This document shows, piece after piece, positions 7,618 through 19,004 of a stretch of DNA of 64,000 nt. Source of the DNA: Micromonospora sp. WMMD980. GTDB taxonomy: Bacteria; Actinomycetota; Actinomycetes; Mycobacteriales; Micromonosporaceae. Under the pieces are notes generated by a model that made no database searches, was not told the origin of the DNA, and worked only from the letters and a program-made list of their open reading frames with translations. Where the stretch lies: positions 3,720,001 to 3,784,000 of the forward strand of contig NZ_JARUBE010000003.1 in assembly GCF_029626035.1 (NCBI RefSeq). Direction: 5' to 3'. The translations under genes and the position numbers were made by a program. Position 1 is the first letter of the stretch, and the number at the start of each line of letters is the position of its first letter.

Positions 7618-9148
7618 TCAGGAGGGGGGTGGGGTGGGGGTTTCGGCGGCCTGCTCCTCGACGGTGCGGCGGGGGCCGGTGAACCACCTGCGGGCCGAGG
7701 CGTACCACCAGATGGCGACGCCGAGCAGCACACCGCCGACCGCCAGCGGGGCGTAGTTCACCGCCGTCCAGCTGAAGTCGGGGTTGCCGGGCACGCCGGC
7801 CGGGACGATCGGCAGCACGAAGTAGACCGAGATGATCGCGATCTCGACCACCGCGATCCAGCCGAGCAGCTTGTACCGCCGGCCGAGCGTCCACGGCCCC
7901 GGGGTGAACCGGTCGCCCATCCGCAGCCGCAGGAAGATCGGGATGATGAAGGACAGGTAGAGCCCGATCACCGCCACCGACACCACCGCGTAGAACGCGA
8001 CCGGGATGCCGCCGCGCTGGTAGAGCGCGGGCAGCGTGAGCACCAGCCCGGCCAGCGTGGCGCCGATGATGGCAGCCGGGCACCGCCCGGTCCCGGCTGA
8101 ACGCGTACGCCATCCGCGACATCGAGGTCACGCAGCTCATCCCGCAGAAGAACTGCCCGATGGTGGAGATGATGATGACCGCCTTGAAGAAGAACGGGGT
8201 CAGCGCCGTCTCGAAGATCGCCCCGGAGAAGCCGCCCGCGTCGTTGATCGCGTCCACGTCGGTGGCGGCGAACAGGAACGCGAGCAGCAGGATCCAGCCG
8301 CCCACCGCGGAATAGAAGATCGACCGCCACAGCCCCTGCGCGGCGGCCTTGGACGCGCCCCGGGTCTCCTCGGAGACGTGCGCGCAGGCGTCGAAGCCGG
8401 TGATCGTGTATTGGGTGAGCAGGAAGCCCAGCGGCAGCACGGAGAACCAGAACGTCAGCCCGCCGGTGTCACCGTCGCCGAAGCCGGAGTTGTTGAACCG
8501 CTCGGTGAACACGAACCGGAAGCTCTGGTGGTCGTTCGGGACCAGGACCAGGACCAGCACCACCGCGGCCGCGCCGGCCACGTGCCACCAGACCGAGACG
8601 TTCTGGAGTACGTCGATGACGTGGTGCCCGTAGATGTTGATCAGGCCGTGCAGCGCGAGGATCACCACGAACAACCCGAACGTCTGCTGCCCGGTGCCGG
8701 CCCAGCCGTCGAAGAGCGCCGACAGCGTCAGGTTGAGGAACGTGGCGCAGCCGTAGTCGACCGAGGCGGTCACCGCGACCAGGCCGATCAGGTTGAGCCA
8801 GCCGGTGAACCAGCCGTGCACCGGCCGCCCCATCGTGGCCGCCCACCAGTAGATGCCACCCGCCGTCGGTTACGCCGACACCAGCTCGGCCAGGCAGAAC
8901 CCGATGATCAGGATGAACATCGAGATCAGCGGCCAGCCCCAGGAGATCGCGACCGGGCCGCCGTTGTTCCATGCCTGGCCGAACGTGGTGAAGCAGCCGG
9001 CCAGGATCGAGATGATCGAGAACGAGATGGCGAAGTTGGAGAAGCCGCTCCACTTGCGGCGCAACTCCTGTTTGTAGCCGAGTTCGGCGAGTCGTCGGGC
9101 GTCGTCGTCCATCGGCTGCTCGGCGGTCGGCGCGGGCGTCGTGGCCAC
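7618..9148 (-). pseudogene. Amino acid permease (APC superfamily), disrupted by a stop codon and an internal deletion
   Basis: From GTG 9148 (GAGGAGG seven bases upstream) the protein starts as a normal APC permease of the amino acid/choline type: KWSGFSNFAISFSIISILAG, WGWPLISMFILIIGF, AELVSA. A TAA at 8870-8872 then stands where the conserved Tyr of YPTAGGIYWW is expected, and the same frame continues intact to AYAFSRDRAVPG. Near 8075-8080 about 15-20 codons of the loop between two helices are missing and the frame shifts; the last part resumes with AIIGATLAGLVLTLPAL and ends normally. Two independent lesions argue for a true pseudogene. Its place beside the amine-catabolism genes suggests it once supplied their substrate. 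Confidence 0.82.
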
Positions 9149-9352
9149 TGCACACCTCCTCGGGCGAGTGCTCGCAGTCTGCTCTTCGCCGATCGAGGTG
9201 GTCAATACCCGGGCCGGGTAAATGCGTTGTCCCGTCGCTCCGCCAGAGGCATGCTTGAAGCCGTGACCAGGCCCGACCCGACGGGCCGGCACCGGGCGCT
9301 CGGCAACGCCCGGTCCGCGGCGGCGTGCGGCGTCCACCTCTCTCTCACTGAA

Positions 9353-9371
9353 GTACGGCGTCTCGCCGTAC
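9353..9371. terminator. Small hairpin after MBL pseudogene
   Basis: GTACGGCG and CGCCGTAC form a perfect 8-bp stem with a 3-base loop just beyond the stop of the left-running MBL remnant. There is no T-tract; it is a weak candidate terminator. Confidence 0.35.
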
Positions 9372-9395
9372 CCCGGACGCCCGCGCCGCCGCTCT

Positions 9396-9759
9396 CTACC
9401 GGCTGACGGTCACGGTCAGCCCGGGACCGGCCACGTCCACCGGGCCGGCGTAGCCGCGCCGCACGGAGACCAACGCGTCCCGAGGTGCGGACGTTCTCGT
9501 TGCCGCACTGGGTACCGAACGCGTCCGTGAGCACCCGGGCCCGCACCAGCGGTTGCAGGTCCGCGCAGTGATCGGGGTGCCCGTGACTGACGTAGACGCC
9601 GTCGACGTGCTCCGCCGGCACGTGTGCCAGTAACGGTTGCAGCGTCGCGTAGCCGGGGTCGATCAACAACCGGAAACCATCGTGTTCGACCAGAAAGCCC
9701 GAACACGCCTGGCGGGCGGTGGGGAAGGCGCCCAGGCCGCCCAGGACCGTTATCCGCAC
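9396..9759 (-). pseudogene. MBL-fold metallo-hydrolase, internally deleted and frameshifted
   Basis: The N-terminal part (GTG 9759) reads RITVLGGLGAFPTA and carries the metal-binding motif SHGHPDHCADL. After about 80 residues the frame is lost. A second frame on the same strand then gives a typical MBL C terminus, ALVSVRRGYAGPVDVAGPG, to the stop at 9396. A normal protein of this family is about 250 residues, so more than 100 are missing. The motif residues survive but the fold cannot be complete. This is the second broken gene in a row, after the permease. Confidence 0.65.
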
Positions 9760-9817
9760 CGGTCGACCGTACGCGCTCCGTCGGCGTCCCGCCGTACCCG
9801 GACACATCGCCGCACTC

Positions 9818-10729
9818 TCACGGGCCAGCGGTGATCCAGGCCGTCAGGAAGTCGGCCGCCGGCACCGCGAAGAGCAGGCAGAGCACGGCCAGCCGGGCGA
9901 TGGTCGGCCGACGGACCGCGACGGCGTACCCGACGACCAGCACCGGCGCCCAGAGGTCCTGCACGGTCCACGACTCCCGCCGCATCAGCACGCCCAGGTG
10001 ACAGCAGGCCAGCCAGACCACTGTCGCGGCCGTCCAGAGGACCAGACCGGCGTGCCGGCACCTCCGTGGTCCCCAGCGCACCGCGGCCGTGGTGTCCCCG
10101 GCGGCGGTGTCCGCGTCGGCGTCCAGCACTGTCGTCGGCAGGTAGAGCGCCGCCACCAGGAGCAGACCCAGCGCCGCGATCAACGCCGGATACTCGGTGA
10201 CCGGCCGGTGCAACGACCAACCGGCCAGCGGCGCCAGCACCCCGACGTCCAGCGCGTTGGCGGCGACGTCCAGGCCTGGGCGGCTCTTGAGGCGTACCGG
10301 TGGGGCGCTGTAGGCCCACCCGAGCAGCAGCACGACGGCAGTGCCGAGCGCGAACACCGGCCCGACCGCGGTCATCGCCAGCGCCGCCGCGGCTACCGTC
10401 GCCCCGACGTGCCAGCGGGCCAGGTCGGCCCGCGTCAGCACGCCGGTGACCAGCGGCGTGCCGGCCTTGCGCGGATGGCGCCGGTCGCTGGACAGGTCGT
10501 GCCGGTCGTTGACGGTGAGCACGGCGGTCCACACCAACGGCCCCAGCACGACCAGCGCGGCGAGTGACCGCGGCACGGTCCCGACCGGCGGCAGCCAGGT
10601 GCGCGTCGCGAGCACCGAGCCGGCGTACGCGGCGGCCCAGCCGAGCGGCCAGAACCAGGGCCGGGTGAGACGGACCAGCGCCCACGCCCGGTCCGCTCGC
10701 CGGTGGGTGGCGGGGCGGAGGAGAACCAT
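9818..10729 (-). CDS. UbiA family prenyltransferase
   Basis: 303-residue integral membrane protein with about eight hydrophobic segments. It has the two Asp-rich magnesium-diphosphate motifs of the family: NDRHDLSSD near residue 75 and DADADTAAGDTTA near residue 205. Such enzymes attach a prenyl chain to an aromatic acceptor (quinone, haem or secondary-metabolite pathways). Neighbours do not tell which acceptor. ATG 10729 has no ribosome-binding site; a TAGCGT hexamer lies seven bases upstream, so the mRNA is probably leaderless. Confidence 0.88.
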   Translation of the reverse strand: MVLLRPATHRRADRAWALVRLTRPWFWPLGWAAAYAGSVLATRTWLPPVGTVPRSLAALVVLGPLVWTAVLTVNDRHDLSSDRRHPRKAGTPLVTGVLTRADLARWHVGATVAAAALAMTAVGPVFALGTAVVLLLGWAYSAPPVRLKSRPGLDVAANALDVGVLAPLAGWSLHRPVTEYPALIAALGLLLVAALYLPTTVLDADADTAAGDTTAAVRWGPRRCRHAGLVLWTAATVVWLACCHLGVLMRRESWTVQDLWAPVLVVGYAVAVRRPTIARLAVLCLLFAVPAADFLTAWITAGP

Positions 10730-10736
10730 GCAACCG

Positions 10737-10742
10737 ACGCTA
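10737..10742 (-). promoter_or_regulatory. Leaderless-type -10 hexamer of the UbiA gene
   Basis: On the minus strand TAGCGT ends seven bases before ATG 10729. Together with the lack of a Shine-Dalgarno sequence this fits a leaderless actinobacterial promoter. Confidence 0.55.
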
Positions 10743-10804
10743 GGCAGCGGCTCGGCCGGGCACCTCCCGCGCGGGAGTCGGTGGCCTCCCCCGCGACGGG
10801 GACC

Positions 10805-11305
10805 TCAGGCGAACAACAGGCCGGCCACCCAGAGCGCGCCGATCACCATGCCCGCCATGAACTCGACCAGCATGGACAGCCCGGCCGCCTTGAGCGCCTG
10901 CACGGTGGCCGGCCAGGCCAGCTTGTTGCTGCCCAGCCGCAGCAGCTCCGCCCCCCAGATCCCGGCGACGAAGCCGATCGGCAGCCCGATCACCGGAATG
11001 ACGAAGAACCCGATCACGCCGAGCAGCGCGCCGGCCAGCAGCGACCGGGTCGACACGCCGGTCCGCTTCAGGTTCCGCCCCGGCCAGAGGTACTTGACCA
11101 CGGTGCCGCCCGCGGCGACCACCGTGGCGGCGGCGAGCACCGCCCAGCGGCCCGGGCCGGCGTCGCCGAACAACGCCCACACCAGCACGCCGCCCCAACA
11201 CAGCGGCAGCGCGGGCAGGCCGGGCACCACCACGCCGGCCAGCCCGGCCAGGATGGCGAGCGCGGCGACCAGCGACACCACGGCCTGCGAATCGCTCAGA
11301 CTCAC
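10805..11305 (-). CDS. DUF456 domain-containing membrane protein
   Basis: 166 residues with about four membrane segments and the glycine/proline-rich pattern of DUF456 proteins (VVVPGLPALPLCWGG, GFFVIPVIGLPIGFVAGIWGAELL). The family is widespread and without known function. It starts at GTG 11305 with a purine-rich stretch upstream, 20 bp from the repeat at 11326-11384, and is transcribed toward the UbiA gene 75 bp away. Confidence 0.85.
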   Translation of the reverse strand: MSLSDSQAVVSLVAALAILAGLAGVVVPGLPALPLCWGGVLVWALFGDAGPGRWAVLAAATVVAAGGTVVKYLWPGRNLKRTGVSTRSLLAGALLGVIGFFVIPVIGLPIGFVAGIWGAELLRLGSNKLAWPATVQALKAAGLSMLVEFMAGMVIGALWVAGLLFA

Positions 11306-11325
11306 GTTTTCTCTCTCTTCTACCC

Positions 11326-11384
11326 GAGGTGTTAAGCGGGGGCCCCGCCTATACCGGAAGCGTTAACAGGGGGCCCCTCCTTAC
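11326..11384. repeat. GGGGCCCC/GTTAAC intergenic repeat, copy 1 (reverse orientation)
   Basis: The minus strand reads TAAGGAGGGGCCCCCTG, then TTAACGCTTCCGGTATAG, then a second GGGGCCCC block and TTAACACCTC. Copy 3 at 40661-40718 is nearly identical on the plus strand. The first TAA of this copy is the stop codon of the GGDEF/EAL gene (11381-11383). It contains nested palindromes and could form a hairpin; terminator function is plausible. Confidence 0.8.
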
Positions 11385-13531
11385 CCCGCGAGGCGGGCGC
11401 GGATGGCGTCGGCGGGCATCGGGGGGCCGAACCAGCGGCCCTGGCCGGTGTCGCACCGCAGCGCGCGCAGCCGTTCCGCCTGCACCTCGGTCTCCACCGC
11501 CTCGGCCGTCACCGACAGCTCCAGCGCGTGCGCCAGCCGGACCAGCGCGTCCACGATCCGCTCGTCGCGGTGGTCGGCGACCGCGTCCCCGCCGTCACCC
11601 CGGATCCCCTCCACGAACGGGCCGGCCAGCTTCACGCAGTGGATCGGCAGTCGGCGCAGGTAGGCCAGGTTCGAGTAGCCGGTGCCGAAGTCGTCGATGG
11701 CCAGCCGCAGCCCGAGGCCGGCGAGCTGGTGCAGGGCGCGCAGCGGCTCGCCCGCGCTGCCCATCACCGCGCTCTCGGTCAGCTCCAACTGCAGCAGCTC
11801 GGCGGGGAGGCCGGTGTGCTGCAACGCCTCGGCCACCGTCTCCACGATCGCCGGGTCGTCGGCCTGCCGGGCGGCCAGGTTCACGCTGACCACCGGCGCG
11901 GTGTCCGGATGGGCCCGCCGCCACGACTCGGTGTCCCGGCACGCCTGGCGCAGCACCCAGGCGCCGAGCCGGACGATCAGGCCGGTCTCCTCGGCCAGGC
12001 CGATGAACCGGTCCGGCCCGAGCAGGCCCAGCTCCGGGTGCTGCCAGCGGACCAGCGCCTCGACCGTGACCATGGCGCCGTCCAGCAGCGAGACGATCGG
12101 CTGGTAGTGCAGCACGAACTCGCCCCGGTCCAGCGCGGCGGGCAGGTTGGCGGCGAGCGCGGAGCGGGCGATGTCGGCGGCGCTGCGCTCCGGGTCGTAC
12201 ACCGCCCAGCGACCCCGCCCCTCCGCCTTGGCCCAGTAGAGCGTGGTGTCGGCCGCCTTCATCAGCTCGCCGACGTTGGTCTCCGCCGCCGGGCAGTCCA
12301 CGATGCCGATGCTCGCCGAGACGGCGAGCTGCTGGTCGGCTACCTGCACCGGGGCGGAGACCGCGGCCAGGGCCAGCTCGGCCACCTCCACCGCGTCGTC
12401 GAGGCCGCCACCGGAGTCGACCAGGATGACGAACTCGTCGCCGCCCATCCGGGCCACCACGTGCCCCCGGCCGGACACGCAGTCGCTGAGCCGGCGGGCG
12501 ACCACCTGGAGCAGCCGGTCGCCCAGGTCGTGCCCGAGGCTGTCGTTGACCGCCTTGAAGCCGTCCAGATCGATGAAGCAGAGCCCGACGCGCTGCTCCG
12601 GATCGGCCGCGTCGAAGACGGCGCCCAGCTTCTCGAAGAACAGCGTCCGGTTGGGCAGGCCGGTCAGCGGGTCGTGCAGCGCCTGGAAGCGCAGCCGCTG
12701 CTGCAGCTCGTACCGCTCGGTGATGTCCTCGATCATCGCGACGGTGAACCGGGGCCGGCCGTCGTCGTACCGGATCAGCGAGACGGCCAGGTCGGTCCAG
12801 ACGACGCTGCCGTCCTTGCGGTAGTAGCGCTTCTCCACCCGGGCGCTGTCCCGCTTGCCCTCGATCAGCTCCTGGTAGACCTCCCACATGCCGGCCGCGT
12901 CGTCGGCGTGGGCCAGCGCCGACACGTTCATCCGGCGCATCTCCGCGACGGTGTAGCCGAGCATGTCGGCGAAGGACTGGTTGACCTCGATTATCTGCCC
13001 GTCCACGCCGGCGATGCCGATGCCGATGGCGGCGCCGGTGAAGACCGCCCGGAAACGCGCCTCGCTGTCCCGCAACGCCTGCTCCACGGTGTCCCGGGCC
13101 TGCCAGGCGGAGCGGGCGATCCGTTCCTGCTGGCTGAACACCCGGTCGCGCAGCGCGCGGGCGAACCCGGCGGCGAACGAGCCCTGCAACGCCGCGACCC
13201 GTTCCCGCAGCTCCGGCCCCTCCGGCCGGGCCGGCAGCACCCAGGGCAGGAACCGGTCGCCGAGCGCCTGCACCGACCAGTCGAGCACGCCCGGCTCGGT
13301 GAGGTGCGCCTGCACCAGGGCGCGCCCCACCTCCTCCGCCGGTCGGGCGGAGAAGGTGGGCGCCAGCAGGGCCCGGGCCAGCCGCTCGGTGAGCGGCACC
13401 AGCAGGCGCTCGGTCTCGGCCGCGCTCATCGGCACGAACCCGATCCGCCGCACCGCCCGGGCCCACTCGGCGGCGTACGCCACCGCACCGGGCCGGCTGA
13501 GGTCACCCCCGTCGTGCTCCGGGGCGCGCAC
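11381..13531 (-). CDS. PAS-GGDEF-EAL cyclic-di-GMP signalling protein
   Basis: 716 residues. An N-terminal helical region of about 145 residues of unknown type precedes a PAS domain (about 155-275), a diguanylate cyclase domain with intact RMGGDEF (about residue 365) and a phosphodiesterase domain with [33 protein letters not shown] and AEAVETE. Both active sites look largely complete, but the usual K-I-D motif of the EAL domain reads V-K-L-A, losing an aspartate. It could make or degrade c-di-GMP under control of the PAS domain. No membrane segment. The GTG start at 13531 follows the methyltransferase stop by six bases, so the two are probably co-transcribed. The stop codon lies in a repeat element. 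Confidence 0.92.
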   Translation of the reverse strand: MRAPEHDGGDLSRPGAVAYAAEWARAVRRIGFVPMSAAETERLLVPLTERLARALLAPTFSARPAEEVGRALVQAHLTEPGVLDWSVQALGDRFLPWVLPARPEGPELRERVAALQGSFAAGFARALRDRVFSQQERIARSAWQARDTVEQALRDSEARFRAVFTGAAIGIGIAGVDGQIIEVNQSFADMLGYTVAEMRRMNVSALAHADDAAGMWEVYQELIEGKRDSARVEKRYYRKDGSVVWTDLAVSLIRYDDGRPRFTVAMIEDITERYELQQRLRFQALHDPLTGLPNRTLFFEKLGAVFDAADPEQRVGLCFIDLDGFKAVNDSLGHDLGDRLLQVVARRLSDCVSGRGHVVARMGGDEFVILVDSGGGLDDAVEVAELALAAVSAPVQVADQQLAVSASIGIVDCPAAETNVGELMKAADTTLYWAKAEGRGRWAVYDPERSAADIARSALAANLPAALDRGEFVLHYQPIVSLLDGAMVTVEALVRWQHPELGLLGPDRFIGLAEETGLIVRLGAWVLRQACRDTESWRRAHPDTAPVVSVNLAARQADDPAIVETVAEALQHTGLPAELLQLELTESAVMGSAGEPLRALHQLAGLGLRLAIDDFGTGYSNLAYLRRLPIHCVKLAGPFVEGIRGDGGDAVADHRDERIVDALVRLAHALELSVTAEAVETEVQAERLRALRCDTGQGRWFGPPMPADAIRARLAG

Positions 13532-13537
13532 GTCGGC

Positions 13538-14356
13538 TCACCCGGCGGCGCGGTCGTGCCGGGCGACGCCGCCGAACGCCCCGAACCGTTCCGGGTGCTC
13601 GTCCACATCGGACGGCGAGTCGGGCCGCCACAACGGCATGTGCACCACGCCCGGTTCGAGGATCGTCCAGTCGCCGAAGAAGCCGGTGATCTCGGCCCGC
13701 GAGCGGAGCGTGATCTCGGTGGCGGTACGCGCCGACAGCCGCTGCGCGTCCAGCATCTCCTGCGGCTGGTCCTCGAACGTGGAGTGCGAGATCACCAGGT
13801 AGCTGCCCGGCGCGGCGGCGGACCGCAGGGTGGCCAGGATGTCGCCCGGCCGGTCGGCGTCCGGGATGAAGTGCACCACGCCGGCGAGCAGGATGCCCAG
13901 CGGCCGCTCGAAGTCGATCAGGCCGCTGGCCCGGGCCCGGTCCAGGATCAGCTTGGGCTCCCGCAGGTCGGCCAGGATCGCGGTGGCGTGCTCGTTGCCG
14001 GCCAGCAGCTCGTGGCTGTGCGCCACCGCGACCGGGTCGATGTCCACGTAGACGATCCGCGCCCGCGCGTTCGCCGCCTGGGCCACCTCGTGCACGTTGC
14101 CGACGGTGGGAATGCCGGAGCCGATGTCGAGGAACTGGTCGATGCCGGCGTCGAGCAGCACCCGGACGGCCCGGCGCAGGAACTCCCGCCCGGAGCGCAT
14201 GGTGGCCGCCAGGTTCGGTGTCATGGCGGCGATCTGCTCGGCGAGCTGCCGGTCGATCTCGAAGTTGTGCGCCCCGCCGAGGAAGTAGTCGTAGACCCGG
14301 GCGGCGCTCGGCCGGGTCAGGTCGATCTCGGCGGGAAGTCCGTCCGGCGTCTGCAT
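13538..14356 (-). CDS. SAM-dependent methyltransferase (DUF574 / Methyltransf_19 type)
   Basis: 272 residues with the family's opening [20 protein letters not shown] and the SAM site [28 protein letters not shown] and VVHFIPD follow. This actinobacterial family is numerous in each genome and its substrates are largely unknown. ATG 14356 is preceded by GGGAG at eight bases; an upstream in-frame extension is unlike the family. It precedes the GGDEF/EAL gene by six bases, suggesting a shared transcript. Confidence 0.85.
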   Translation of the reverse strand: MQTPDGLPAEIDLTRPSAARVYDYFLGGAHNFEIDRQLAEQIAAMTPNLAATMRSGREFLRRAVRVLLDAGIDQFLDIGSGIPTVGNVHEVAQAANARARIVYVDIDPVAVAHSHELLAGNEHATAILADLREPKLILDRARASGLIDFERPLGILLAGVVHFIPDADRPGDILATLRSAAAPGSYLVISHSTFEDQPQEMLDAQRLSARTATEITLRSRAEITGFFGDWTILEPGVVHMPLWRPDSPSDVDEHPERFGAFGGVARHDRAAG

Positions 14357-14472
14357 CGCTCGGTCTCCCAGGTCGTCACCCGCCACGCGGGGCGGATCAT
14401 GTGGTCCAGCCCACTCTATGCGCGGACGGCCAGGTGCGGGAGATCCACTTCTCGCGATGCCGCCGACCGGGC

Positions 14473-15678
<1,206 letters not shown>

Positions 15679-15777
15679 CGCGCGCACGTCCTTCGAGGGG
15701 TGGGAAGGGCTCGGTCGGCGGGCCGCCCGCCGGGTCACGGGGGCGCCCGGCGTCAGGATATCCGCGCCCGGAGCGGA

Positions 15778-15783
15778 TAGGTT
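15778..15783 (+). promoter_or_regulatory. Leaderless-type -10 hexamer of the GST-like gene
   Basis: TAGGTT lies six bases before ATG 15790 and no Shine-Dalgarno sequence is present, the pattern of a leaderless transcript. Confidence 0.5.
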
Positions 15784-15789
15784 GGCGGC

Positions 15790-16747
<958 letters not shown>

Positions 16748-16755
<8 letters not shown>

Positions 16756-17380
16756 GCGCCTCGCGCGCCGGGTCGCCGCCGCCGGCGCGGCCGGCTGCGT
16801 GGTGGCCGGCGCGCTCGCGGTGACGATCGCCGTCGTCGCCGGCCCGGGCCCCGGCCCGACCGGGTACGTCAGCGAGGCCGGCGTCACCGACAGCGGGTAC
16901 GCCGGGGCGTACCGGATGGGGATCCTCACGCTGGCGGCGGCGCTGCTGCTGCTCGCCGGGGCGCTGCCGGCGGTGGCGCGCGCCGCGTCCGTGCTGCTCG
17001 GCGTCGGCGCGGTCGCCACCGTGCTCTCCGGCACGGTGACGTGCAGCGCCGGCTGCCCGCTGCCGCCGTTCGAGGCGGCCACGGTGGCCGACCTGGTGCA
17101 CGGCGGGGCCAGCATCGCGGCCACCGCCGCGGTGGTCTTCGCGATGCTGGCGCTGGTCTTCTCCCCCGCGGTCGGTGTCGCGCTGCGGCGGGTGGCCGCG
17201 GTCGGCGCGGCGTTGGCGTTGCCGCTGGCCGGCGCGGTCGGCCTGGCCATGCTGCTGGTCGGCCGGGGCACGCTCGTCGGCGTGCTGGAGCGGGTGTTGC
17301 TCACGGTGACCGCCGGATGGGGCCTGACCACCGCCGTGCTGCTTATAAGGAAGGGCCCCCTGTTAACGCCTGGGCCATAG
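16748..17380 (+). CDS. DUF998 family membrane protein
   Basis: 210 residues with six hydrophobic segments and a conserved TCSAGCPLPP loop. DUF998 proteins are of unknown function. GTG 16748 overlaps the end of the GST-like gene by eight bases. The last eleven residues (RKGPLLTPGP) and the TAG stop are encoded by the repeat element that begins at 17346, so the C terminus looks extended by repeat insertion; the ancestral protein probably ended after the sixth helix. Confidence 0.8.
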
Positions 17381-17428
17381 AAGGGCACCCTTCTCACGGA
17401 TCGGTGTTAAAAGGGGGCCCCTCCTTCG
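17346..17428. repeat. GGGGCCCC/GTTAAC intergenic repeat, copy 2 (compound)
   Basis: TAAGGAAGGGCCCCCTG and TTAACGCCTGGGCCATAG match the first half of copies 1 and 3. An AAGGGCACCCTT segment and an inverted GTGTTAAAAGGGGGCCCC unit follow. The copy is thus longer than the others and looks compound. It encodes the C terminus and stop codon of the DUF998 gene. Confidence 0.75.
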
Positions 17429-17489
17429 CCACGTCCGGCCGTAAGGGGCGTCACGGGGAGCGGTCCTTCCGGCGGGACGGGCGCGGGAG

Positions 17490-17495
17490 TAGCGT
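17490..17495 (+). promoter_or_regulatory. Leaderless-type -10 hexamer of the leader peptide
   Basis: TAGCGT ends nine bases before ATG 17505. There is no ribosome-binding site between them, so transcription probably starts at or next to the ATG. Confidence 0.5.
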
Positions 17496-17504
17496 GGGCC
17501 GGCG

Positions 17505-17582
17505 ATGACCAATGTCTGGTGCCTCACCGAGCGCCTGTACGTCGACCTCCGACGGCAGGCCAGCGGCGTCTGTCCGGCCTAG
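17505..17582 (+). CDS. Putative cysteine-containing leader peptide
   Basis: A 25-codon open frame, ATG to TAG, too short for routine gene calling. The peptide contains CLTERLYVDLRRQASGVC. This matches the actinobacterial leader-peptide pattern LT-x-R-x-x-VDL-x-R-x-x-S-x-x-C that precedes sulfur and cysteine genes. All third codon positions but a few are G or C. It ends 51 bp before the symporter gene, which has no good ribosome-binding site of its own. A role in attenuation or translation control by cysteine supply is inferred, not shown. Confidence 0.65.
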   Translation: MTNVWCLTERLYVDLRRQASGVCPA

Positions 17583-17633
17583 TTCCGCCGCCGACGTCCC
17601 CTGCTCCCCTCTCCAGACCTCGGACCCGCCCTC

Positions 17634-18926
17634 ATGGCTTCCGCCCTGCGCAAGATCCCCTTTTCCGTGCAGATCCTGCTCGGCCTCGTGCTCGGTGTGG
17701 CGCTCGGCTTCCTCGCCCGCGCCAACGACCTCGCCTGGCTCACCAGCACCCTCGACACCGTCGGCGGCCTCTTCGTCCAGTTGCTGAAGCTGGCCGTGCC
17801 GCCGCTGGTCTTCACCGCCATCGTGGTCAGCGTGGTCAGCCTGCGCGGCGTGGCCAGCGCGGCCCGGCTGGCGCTCAAGACGCTGCTCTGGTTCGGCATC
17901 ACCGCGCTGATCGCGGTGTCCATCGGCATCGGCCTCGGCCTGCTCACCGACCCCGGCCGCGGCGTCAACCTGAACCCGGCCGGCGCCGAGGCCCCGAAGA
18001 CCACCGGCTCCTGGATCGACTTCCTCACCGGCATCGTGCCCACCAACCCGGTCGGCGCTTTCGTCGAGGGCAACGTTCTGCAGATCGTCTTCCTCGCCCT
18101 GGTGGTGGGTGCCGCCGCGCTGCTGGTCGGCGAGCCCGCCGAGCCGTTCGTGCAGTTCAACCGCTCGGTCCTGGTGATCGTGCAGAAGGCGCTGTGGTGG
18201 GTCATCCGGCTCGCCCCGATCGGCACCCTGGGCCTGATCGGCAACGCCGTCGCCTCGTACGGCTGGGACCTGCTGGCCCCGCTCGCCAAGTTCACCACCG
18301 CCGTCTACGTCGGCTGCGCCCTGGTGATGTTCGTGGTCTACCCGGTGCTGCTGGTCGCCGCCGGCCGGCTCAACCCGCTGCGCTTCTTCGCCGGCGCCTG
18401 GCCCGCCATCCAACTCGCCTTCGTGTCCCGCTCCTCGGTGGGCACCATGCCGGTGACCCAGCAGTCGGTGGAGCGCCTCGGCGTCCCCCGCGAGTACGCC
18501 TCCTTCGCGGTGCCGTTCGGCGCCACCACGAAGATGGACGGGTGCGCCGCGATCTACCCGGCGCTCGCCGCGATCTTCGTGGCGCAGGTGTTCGGCGTGG
18601 ACCTGGGCGTCACCGACTACCTGCTGATCGCGTTCGTCTCGGTGGTCGGCTCGGCCGCCACCGCCGGCCTGACCGGCGCGATCGTGATGCTCACGCTGAC
18701 CCTGAGCACGCTGGGCCTGCCGCTGGCCGGCGCCGGCCTGCTGCTGGCGATCGACCCGATCCTGGACATGATGCGCACCGCCACCAACGTGACCGGGCAG
18801 GCCGTCGTGCCGACCATCGTGGCCGCCCGGGAAGGCACACTCGACCGGGCCGCCTACGACTCGGCCGGCAAGCGCGACCTGATCGAGCCGGCCGAGCACG
18901 AGCGCCTCACCCCCGTCCCCGCCTGA
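17634..18926 (+). CDS. Dicarboxylate/amino acid:cation symporter (DAACS family, candidate cystine transporter)
   Basis: 430 residues, eight-helix glutamate-transporter fold. It has the serine-rich reentrant loop SRSSVGTMPVT, the PFGATTKMDGCA motif and the helix-8 binding motif DPILDMMRTATNVTGQA. The family moves dicarboxylates, glutamate or L-cystine (TcyP) with protons or sodium. The substrate is not certain; the cysteine-type leader peptide upstream favours cystine or another sulfur-linked substrate. A hairpin follows the gene. Confidence 0.88.
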   Translation: MASALRKIPFSVQILLGLVLGVALGFLARANDLAWLTSTLDTVGGLFVQLLKLAVPPLVFTAIVVSVVSLRGVASAARLALKTLLWFGITALIAVSIGIGLGLLTDPGRGVNLNPAGAEAPKTTGSWIDFLTGIVPTNPVGAFVEGNVLQIVFLALVVGAAALLVGEPAEPFVQFNRSVLVIVQKALWWVIRLAPIGTLGLIGNAVASYGWDLLAPLAKFTTAVYVGCALVMFVVYPVLLVAAGRLNPLRFFAGAWPAIQLAFVSRSSVGTMPVTQQSVERLGVPREYASFAVPFGATTKMDGCAAIYPALAAIFVAQVFGVDLGVTDYLLIAFVSVVGSAATAGLTGAIVMLTLTLSTLGLPLAGAGLLLAIDPILDMMRTATNVTGQAVVPTIVAAREGTLDRAAYDSAGKRDLIEPAEHERLTPVPA

Positions 18927-18943
18927 CCACCTGAACTCCGGGC

Positions 18944-18975
18944 GCGGTTCTTGTCGCCGCAGCGACGAGAACCGC
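18944..18975 (+). terminator. Hairpin after the symporter gene
   Basis: Arms of 14 bases, GCGGTTCTTGTCGC and GCGACGAGAACCGC, pair with one mismatch around a 4-base loop, 17 bp beyond the stop codon. No long T-tract, as is common for actinobacterial terminators. Confidence 0.6.
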
Positions 18976-19004
18976 ACCCGAATCGATGACCGAAGGAACA
19001 CCGC

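Noticed and set aside
3540..7682. 1380-codon plus-strand open frame
   Set aside because: It crosses two minus-strand genes and one plus-strand gene in another frame. Composition is that of a shadow frame.
8870..8872. Programmed read-through or recoding at the permease TAA
   Set aside because: TAA is not a recoding stop for selenocysteine, no structure is evident, and a second independent frame lesion exists downstream.
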